Of a stretch of 33,217 nucleotides of DNA, positions 28,396 to 33,217 are shown in pieces. This stretch comes from Metasolibacillus meyeri (GTDB lineage Bacteria > Bacillota > Bacilli > Bacillales_A > Planococcaceae). The position numbers and the translations under genes are program-made. The notes beneath the pieces were generated by a model, which was given only the letters and a program-made list of their open reading frames with translations, did not search any database and was not told where the DNA came from. The DNA is taken from contig NZ_PYWN01000156.1 of the NCBI RefSeq assembly GCF_003049505.1, positions 1-33,217 of the forward strand, in the 5' to 3' direction. How positions within the stretch are numbered: the stretch's first letter is position 1; each line of letters opens with the position of its first letter.

Positions 28396-29274
28396 TTAAT
28401 AACGTTTTTGGAATTTATTGCGAATATAAATAGCGATGGAATTCATAAATACGAGCAATGTCATTAACACGATAATTCCTGCTGCTGCAACATACTGGAA
28501 TTCCTCTTGCGGACGCTTTGCCCAATCAAAAATTTGCATTGGTAATGCCGTAAATGTACTTAATAAATTCTCAGGTAAGAATTGTAAAATAACAGGAATA
28601 CCAATAACAACTAGCGGAGCCGTTTCACCGATTGCACGTGATAGAGCTAAAATACTTCCTGTTAATATACCCGGAATCGCTGCTGGTAAAACAACCTTTA
28701 TAATCGTTTGCCATTTCGTTGCACCCATGCCATACGATGCTTCACGTTGCTCCTGTGGTACAGCTCGAATAGCTTCCTGTGCAGAAACAATGATAATTGG
28801 TAAAATTAACAAACTCATGGTAAAGCCTGCTGCTATAACACTTTTTCCTAAATCTAACATACGAACGAAAATTGTTAATCCTAGTAAACCAAAAACGATG
28901 GAAGGAACACCTGCTAAATTGGAAATATTAATACGAATAAAATCATTTAAGCGATTTTTCTTCGCATATTCCTCTAAATAAATAGCTGAGCTTACTCCTA
29001 AAATGATGGACACTGGTGCTACAACAGCCATTAGCCATAAGGAACCGACCAAAGCTGCCTTAATCCCTGCGTTCGCAGGTATACGCGAGGCAAAATTCGT
29101 CAAGAAACTGAAATTCAAATGGCTTAAACCTTGTGAGAAAATACGCACTAGTAAAATTAATAATGTAATTAACGCAAAAGTTGTGGCGATGATAAATATC
29201 GTTTTCCACACTTTATTCATTTTTAAGCGTGTATTCATGCGCTTCATAACAGTAGTATCATTTAAATATTTCAT
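28396..29274 (-). CDS. pstA: Phosphate ABC transporter permease PstA
   Basis: The 292-residue permease has six membrane helices and the cytoplasmic EAA-type loop EASYGMGATKWQTIIKVVLPAAIPGI that contacts PstB. The NISNLAGVPSIVFGLLGL segment is typical for PstA. It forms the channel with PstC. The gene is separated from pstC by one base, and 9 bases from pstB. Confidence 0.95.
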   Translation of the reverse strand: MKYLNDTTVMKRMNTRLKMNKVWKTIFIIATTFALITLLILLVRIFSQGLSHLNFSFLTNFASRIPANAGIKAALVGSLWLMAVVAPVSIILGVSSAIYLEEYAKKNRLNDFIRINISNLAGVPSIVFGLLGLTIFVRMLDLGKSVIAAGFTMSLLILPIIIVSAQEAIRAVPQEQREASYGMGATKWQTIIKVVLPAAIPGILTGSILALSRAIGETAPLVVIGIPVILQFLPENLLSTFTALPMQIFDWAKRPQEEFQYVAAAGIIVLMTLLVFMNSIAIYIRNKFQKRY

Positions 29275-29275
29275 A

Positions 29276-30217
29276 TTAATACTCCTCTCTGAAACGTTTT
29301 GAAATATATTGTGCTAATAGGTTCATAATCAATGTGAAAATAAATAATGTGAAGCCTACTGCATAAATTGAATAGTAAATTGTCGTACCATAACCTGCAT
29401 CACCTGTTGACACTTGTACGATATAAGCTGTCATCGTTTGAATCGAATCCGTTACAGCAAAATCAAATTTCGGCGTTGAACCACCTGCTAGTGACACAAT
29501 CATCGTTTCACCGATTGCGCGTGATATGGCTAACACAACAGATGCGATAATACCTGATAATGCGGCTGGTAGTACAACTTTAATTGCCACTTCGAACTTC
29601 GTTGCCCCAAGTCCAAGTGCTCCTTCACGGATAGAGTTTGGCACAGAACTCATCGCATCCTCTGACAGCGACGCAATCATCGGTAAAACCATAATCCCTA
29701 CAACAATCCCTGGGCTAAGCGCATTGAATATTTTCAGCGACGGTATCAATTGCTGTAAAATCGGTGTGACAAATGTTAAGGCGAAAAATCCATAAACAAT
29801 CGTCGGCACACCAGCCAGTACTTCTAAAATCGGCTTTACAATACGGCGCGTTTTATCAGATGCATATTCACTTAAATAAATTGCCGCACCAAGACCAAAT
29901 GGTACTGCTACTAGTACAGCGATGCCAGTAACTTTTAATGTTCCAAAAACGAGTGGTAGAATGCCATATAAAGGCTCTTTACCTGAGAATGGTAGCCATT
30001 CTGTCCCGAATAAATAATCTGTTATTGATACTCTCTGAAAAAACTCAAACGTTTCAAAAATTAGTGTAAAAACAATTCCAAAAGTCGTTAACACAGATAT
30101 TGCTGCTGCGACAAAAAGTAATATTGGCATTGCTTTTTCTACTATTTTTTTCCCTTTTCGATTACGGGATTTTGCAATCATTTGTTGTATCGATTGCTCA
30201 CTTGCTTTTCCTTCCAT
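29276..30217 (-). CDS. pstC: Phosphate ABC transporter permease PstC
   Basis: The 313-residue permease has six helices, the GVPTIVYGFFALTF segment and the EAA-type loop EGALGLGATKFEVAIKVVLPAALSGI. I chose ATG at 30217, preceded by AAAGGAGTTTGGCGAAAA; the longer frame runs into the hairpin after pstS. It pairs with PstA in the membrane. Confidence 0.95.
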   Translation of the reverse strand: MEGKASEQSIQQMIAKSRNRKGKKIVEKAMPILLFVAAAISVLTTFGIVFTLIFETFEFFQRVSITDYLFGTEWLPFSGKEPLYGILPLVFGTLKVTGIAVLVAVPFGLGAAIYLSEYASDKTRRIVKPILEVLAGVPTIVYGFFALTFVTPILQQLIPSLKIFNALSPGIVVGIMVLPMIASLSEDAMSSVPNSIREGALGLGATKFEVAIKVVLPAALSGIIASVVLAISRAIGETMIVSLAGGSTPKFDFAVTDSIQTMTAYIVQVSTGDAGYGTTIYYSIYAVGFTLFIFTLIMNLLAQYISKRFREEY

Positions 30218-30248
30218 TTTTCGCCAAACTCCTTTCCATTTAAGGAAA

Positions 30249-30273
30249 GAATGTGTGCATGAAGCACACATTC
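30249..30273 (-). terminator. Hairpin between pstS and pstC
   Basis: GAATGTGTGC pairs perfectly with GCACACATTC over a five-base loop; the - strand continues TTTCCTTAAA. It is probably a partial terminator or 3' stabiliser that lets pstS be made in excess over the permease genes. Confidence 0.75.
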
Positions 30274-30283
30274 TACTTGTGCA

Positions 30284-31255
30284 TTATTTCTTTAATGCTT
30301 CTAGTGCTGCTAAACCTTTTGTATATTCTTCTGCTGGTAAACGTACATAGCCAGTTTCCTCAGCCATATCGCCTGCATTTTCTAATGTATAGCGCATAAA
30401 GTCATAAGCTGCTTCGTTATTTGCCATTGCTTCATTTTTCACATAAACATATAGTGGACGTGATAATGGTGAATATTCACCTGACTCGATTGTGTTGCTA
30501 TTTGGCTCGACACCATTGATTGATACAACTTGCAATTTACCTTCGTTTGCAATGTAGTATGAATAACCGAAGAAGGCAATCGCATTTTTATCCGCTACAA
30601 CACCTTGTACTAAGACATTGTCATCCTCTGATAATGTTGCAGATTTTACTAAATCTTCGCCATCTAAAATCACTTCATCAAAGTAATCGTATGTGCCTGA
30701 ATCAGAACCTGGTGAATAGAAGACTACTTCTTCATCTGGCCATGACGGATCAATATCAGACCATTTTTTCGTTGTGCCATCTTCTACCCATAATTGTTTT
30801 AATTGTTCTACTGTTAAGTCTTTCGCCCATGTGTTGTCAGGGTGAATAACAACAGATAAGCCGTCATATGCTAAAGCAAGCTCCGTATAGTCAATACCTG
30901 CTGCCGCTAATTTCTCTACTTCTGTATCTTTAATTGGACGTGAAGCGTTTGAGAAGTCTGTTTCACCATTAATGAACTTTTCAAAACCTCCACCAGTACC
31001 AGAAATCCCTACAGATACTTGAACTTTCCCTTGTACTGCAGCGTATTCCTCAACAAGTGCTTCAGTAATTGGTGCGACTGTTGATGAACCATCACCTGCA
31101 ACTACTCCAGTTAATTGTGCGTCTCCAGCTTCTACATTTTCTGTTCCATTCGTATTTGGCGTAGATTCTTTTTCTCCTTCTCCACCGCCACATGCTGCTA
31201 ATAATAATGCTGCACTTAATACTGCCGCCTTGCTTGCGTACTTCCATTTACTCAT
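30284..31255 (-). CDS. pstS: Phosphate-binding lipoprotein PstS
   Basis: The 323-residue protein has a lipoprotein signal with lipobox LAAC (Cys22), a short acidic and polar linker, and a periplasmic-binding-type fold with the PstS phosphate motifs [14 protein letters not shown] and [10 protein letters not shown], plus [12 protein letters not shown]. It captures phosphate outside the membrane for PstCAB. It is the first gene of the operon, downstream of four Pho boxes. Confidence 0.96.
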   Translation of the reverse strand: MSKWKYASKAAVLSAALLLAACGGGEGEKESTPNTNGTENVEAGDAQLTGVVAGDGSSTVAPITEALVEEYAAVQGKVQVSVGISGTGGGFEKFINGETDFSNASRPIKDTEVEKLAAAGIDYTELALAYDGLSVVIHPDNTWAKDLTVEQLKQLWVEDGTTKKWSDIDPSWPDEEVVFYSPGSDSGTYDYFDEVILDGEDLVKSATLSEDDNVLVQGVVADKNAIAFFGYSYYIANEGKLQVVSINGVEPNSNTIESGEYSPLSRPLYVYVKNEAMANNEAAYDFMRYTLENAGDMAEETGYVRLPAEEYTKGLAALEALKK

Positions 31256-31304
31256 TTGTTTAGTCCTCCAATAACTTTCATAGTAAGTTGTTGTTACAAT
31301 GATT

Positions 31305-31310
31305 ACTATA
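31305..31310 (-). promoter_or_regulatory. pst operon -10 element
   Basis: On the - strand TATAGT lies about 50 bases before the pstS start. The matching -35 position (AAATTC) is poor, as in PhoP-dependent promoters. Confidence 0.65.
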
Positions 31311-31341
31311 AAGGTCGTTTGTTGAGTGAATTTAAATACAA

Positions 31342-31379
31342 TGTAAAGCGTATGTAAAGTAGTGTAGATGTTTTGTAAA
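31342..31379 (-). promoter_or_regulatory. Four PhoP boxes upstream of pstS
   Basis: On the - strand TTTACA, TCTACA, TTTACA and TTTACA (starting at 31379, 31368, 31358 and 31347) recur every 10-11 bases, matching the TTAACA-like repeat bound by PhoP dimers. They end about 31 bases upstream of the -10 element, placing PhoP where it can activate. Confidence 0.88.
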
Positions 31380-31437
31380 GAGGACTAACATGTCACTTTC
31401 TAAATCTTGTTGAAAACAGTAGTTTTTCATAAAAAGA

Positions 31438-31482
31438 GAAAAGCGAGTACATAAACAATAATTGTTTACATACTCGCTTTTC
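31438..31482 (-). terminator. Terminator after the alpha/beta hydrolase gene
   Basis: GAAAAGCGAGTA pairs with TACTCGCTTTTC, with an inner AAACAAT/ATTGTTT stem. The - strand continues TCTTTTT. Confidence 0.88.
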
Positions 31483-31517
31483 AAATTTATATATCTAGTA
31501 AAATAGAGAAAGTAACC

Positions 31518-32480
31518 TTATTGAATATACTTCCCAACAAATGCCCAAACCGTCTGCCAATAGACATCTGGGGCTACTTTCGCTGCATCGCCATGTGCTG
31601 CGTTTTCAATGATTAATCTTTCTTTTTCTACAGGGGCAGCATCATATACCTCTTGTAGCATTTCAAATGGGACAAAGGTATCTGCGTCCCCATGAATAAA
31701 TAGCATCGGTGTTGTGCTTTTCTTCACTTGCTCTACGGCCGAAGCCTCATAAATGCTATAGCCTGCTCGAATTTTAGCTACCGTATCCGCCGCATGTAGC
31801 ACAGGGAACTCTGGCAATCCGAATAAATCATCCAATTGATAAACAAAAACACCATGCACTGAGCTATAGCCACAATCCTCAACGATGACTTTCACATTCT
31901 TAGGTAAGCTCTCGCCAGAAGTCATCATGGCTGTTGCACCACCCATGGAAACGCCAAATAGAACAATTTCAGCTTCAGGGTCTTGTGCGAGTATCTCATC
32001 AATCCATTGTAAAACATCTAAACGATCATGCCAGCCCATGCCGATATATTTCCCTTCACTTTCACCATGTCCGCGCATATCTGGCGATAACACATTGAAA
32101 CCTTGCTCATAAAAGTTGCGCACCCACCTCGTCATGTTCGATGAGCTACTCGTATAGCCATGTAAAACAAGCGCCCATTTATGCTCGTCATTCTGCATAT
32201 ATGCATTCGCCTGCAATTGTAAACGTAACTTATCATTCGATTCAATCGCCCATTTTTCTGGTTGAACTGCCGCTTTAAAAGCATCGTCCAAACGAACAGA
32301 TTGTGCCTCCACTTCCGCATCAATAAACGGGCTATCCTCTAAGTTCGGATTATCTTCCATAAACTCCTTTTCATCTTGTGCACTTAATGCATAATTATAA
32401 AAATAGTTTCCTACAGCAAAATACGCAATAAGCAGCAACAGCACAACAATACCGCCACCATATAGCAGTTTTTTCTTCAC
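31518..32480 (-). CDS. Alpha/beta hydrolase with N-terminal membrane anchor
   Basis: The 320-residue protein has one membrane helix (about 5-25) and an outside alpha/beta hydrolase domain: LVLHGYTSSS oxyanion loop, SPDMRGHGESEG, nucleophile elbow GVSMGG, acid in IHGDADTFVP and His in ENAAHGDA. It resembles the YqkD/lysophospholipase-like group; the substrate is unknown. A GGGGGATG-type site precedes the ATG. It lies 16 bases after the small membrane protein gene and is probably co-transcribed with it. Confidence 0.88.
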   Translation of the reverse strand: MKKKLLYGGGIVVLLLLIAYFAVGNYFYNYALSAQDEKEFMEDNPNLEDSPFIDAEVEAQSVRLDDAFKAAVQPEKWAIESNDKLRLQLQANAYMQNDEHKWALVLHGYTSSSSNMTRWVRNFYEQGFNVLSPDMRGHGESEGKYIGMGWHDRLDVLQWIDEILAQDPEAEIVLFGVSMGGATAMMTSGESLPKNVKVIVEDCGYSSVHGVFVYQLDDLFGLPEFPVLHAADTVAKIRAGYSIYEASAVEQVKKSTTPMLFIHGDADTFVPFEMLQEVYDAAPVEKERLIIENAAHGDAAKVAPDVYWQTVWAFVGKYIQ

Positions 32481-32496
32481 TTTTTCATCCCCCTTT

Positions 32497-32910
32497 TTAT
32501 AATACTTTTTTTACCCCTTTAATATGTATTAATAATAGTTCACGTGTTTCTACCTTTTCAGGCTGCTTTTTCGTTTTTGGCTGCGTAATATCGAGCTTAA
32601 TTTTCGCTGCATCTTTTGGACTGCTATAGCCATTAAATGAAGCATTATAAATAATTTCACCTGATTTTAGCGTAACCGTGGCCTTCTTTGCATCAATTAA
32701 ATCTTTTAAAAATGGATATGTCGTTAAATTACGTTTACGCGTAGCAATCGCTAAGCGTGGCTCTAAAAATACAAATAAACCTTCGAGTACAACAACATAA
32801 ACAACCGTTGTTGTAATTAATATGGTTGTTGATACATTTAAGCGCGCCATCATAAAGGCATTGCTAATGGCTCCTAAAAGTACGATGATATGGTAGATAA
32901 TTTTTCTCAT
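32497..32910 (-). CDS. Hypothetical membrane protein
   Basis: The 137-residue protein has two membrane helices (about 4-22 and 27-50), followed by a cytoplasmic or extracellular beta-rich tail with KKATVTLKSGEIIYNASFNGY and a basic linker (TQPKTKKQPEKVETRE). The tail looks like a small Sm-like or PRC-like strand unit, but I cannot place it. GGAAAGGATTTTACT precedes the ATG. It is first in a two-gene operon with the hydrolase. Confidence 0.7.
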   Translation of the reverse strand: MRKIIYHIIVLLGAISNAFMMARLNVSTTILITTTVVYVVVLEGLFVFLEPRLAIATRKRNLTTYPFLKDLIDAKKATVTLKSGEIIYNASFNGYSSPKDAAKIKLDITQPKTKKQPEKVETRELLLIHIKGVKKVL

Positions 32911-32990
32911 AGTAAAATCCTTTCCTATTTTTATTTTGATTCAACACAGGTTTTTCCTATTACGAAAGCAAAATGATAGCACGCGCTCTT

Positions 32991-33018
32991 CTTGTTGCGA
33001 AAGCAAAGCGGCAACAAG
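32991..33018. repeat. Hairpin repeat with GAAAGCAAAGCG core
   Basis: CTTGTTGC and GCAACAAG pair perfectly around GAAAGCAAAGCG, a third location of the family seen at 16132 and 21606. Degenerate relatives flank it: ACGAAAGCAAAATGATAGC near 32962, and GGCGAAAGCGAATTGTC near 33034, the latter pairing GAATTGT with ACAATTC near 33020. Confidence 0.83.
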
Positions 33019-33067
33019 AACAATTCTCTTCTAGGCGAAAGCGAATTGTCACCATCCTCGTCACAAA

Positions 33068-33101
33068 GGAGCCGTCTCAAAATAACTTTTCAGACGGCTC
33101 C
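33068..33101. terminator. Hairpin near the window's right edge
   Basis: GGAGCCGTCT pairs perfectly with AGACGGCTCC over a 14-base loop, with CTTTT-rich sequence after it on the + strand. It is probably a terminator, but the gene it serves is not in view. Confidence 0.6.
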
Positions 33102-33113
33102 TTGCTTACTTTT

Positions 33114-33162
33114 AATAAAGTGAACCTTCAATCAGTGGGGGTTTTCCTCATCCCCCACTGAT
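33114..33162. repeat. Inverted copy of the CACTGATTGAAGG repeat with a perfect hairpin
   Basis: Bases 33114-33140 are the exact reverse complement of 21644-21670. Overlapping this, ATCAGTGGGGG (33131-33141) and CCCCCACTGAT (33152-33162) form an 11-bp perfect stem with a ten-base loop. Confidence 0.85.
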
Positions 33163-33217
33163 CGGTGATAAAGGAACACAAGCTAAACACTTCACATCCT
33201 GTGAAAACGCTTGTGTG

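Overview
The window reads as a low-GC Firmicute of the Bacillales, most likely a Lysinibacillus/Solibacillus-type Planococcaceae. The host gene order (comG operon, yqgY, yqgX, yqgW, ltaS/yqgS, yqgQ, yqgN, rpmG, then the pst operon) follows the B. subtilis yqg-comG region. Protein sequences, AGGAGG-type ribosome binding sites and AT-rich promoters fit that group.

Positions 1 to about 10,790 are the right-hand part of a temperate phage genome whose left part lies outside the window. Reading leftwards from its right end it has a tyrosine integrase, a lipoprotein, an ImmA-like protein and a CI-like repressor on the + strand. A divergent control region follows with four similarly built operators and two promoters. 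The long - strand early operon then carries a Cro-like regulator, small DNA-binding and hypothetical proteins, an ERF single-strand annealing protein, a DnaD-like replisome organiser with an internal 15-bp repeat array, RecU, a 68-residue protein ending in a sliding-clamp-type motif, an antirepressor and an ASCH protein. The integrase abuts comGG, which stops after 73 codons, so the phage sits inside the last gene of the competence pseudopilus operon.

Positions 10,737 to 14,472 hold comGG (interrupted) to comGA on the - strand. comGE has no ordinary start codon ahead of its prepilin signal. Positions 14,700 to 20,030 hold yqgY, yqgX, yqgW, ltaS, yqgQ, the 5-formyl-THF cyclo-ligase gene and rpmG. 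Positions 20,190 to 22,107 hold two envelope-type proteins, a glutathione peroxidase and a universal stress protein. trpE-trpG sits behind a tryptophan-type T-box leader, bioY behind a BirA-type operator, then comes a YtcJ-like amidohydrolase. pstSCAB-phoU is headed by four Pho boxes. The right edge has an alpha/beta hydrolase and a small membrane protein.

The least explained material is between genes. Two arrays of five units with an exact 21-bp period (a constant ATTCGCYCR box plus variable bases) lie in convergent intergenic regions at 15,269-15,361 and 26,685-26,780. A hairpin family with core GAAAGCRAAGCGRCA and differing but complementary stems recurs at about 16.1-16.25, 21.6 and 33.0 kb, with a second shared repeat near each copy. 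A short + strand promoter-terminator unit at 5,380-5,450 may encode a small phage RNA antisense to the early operon.
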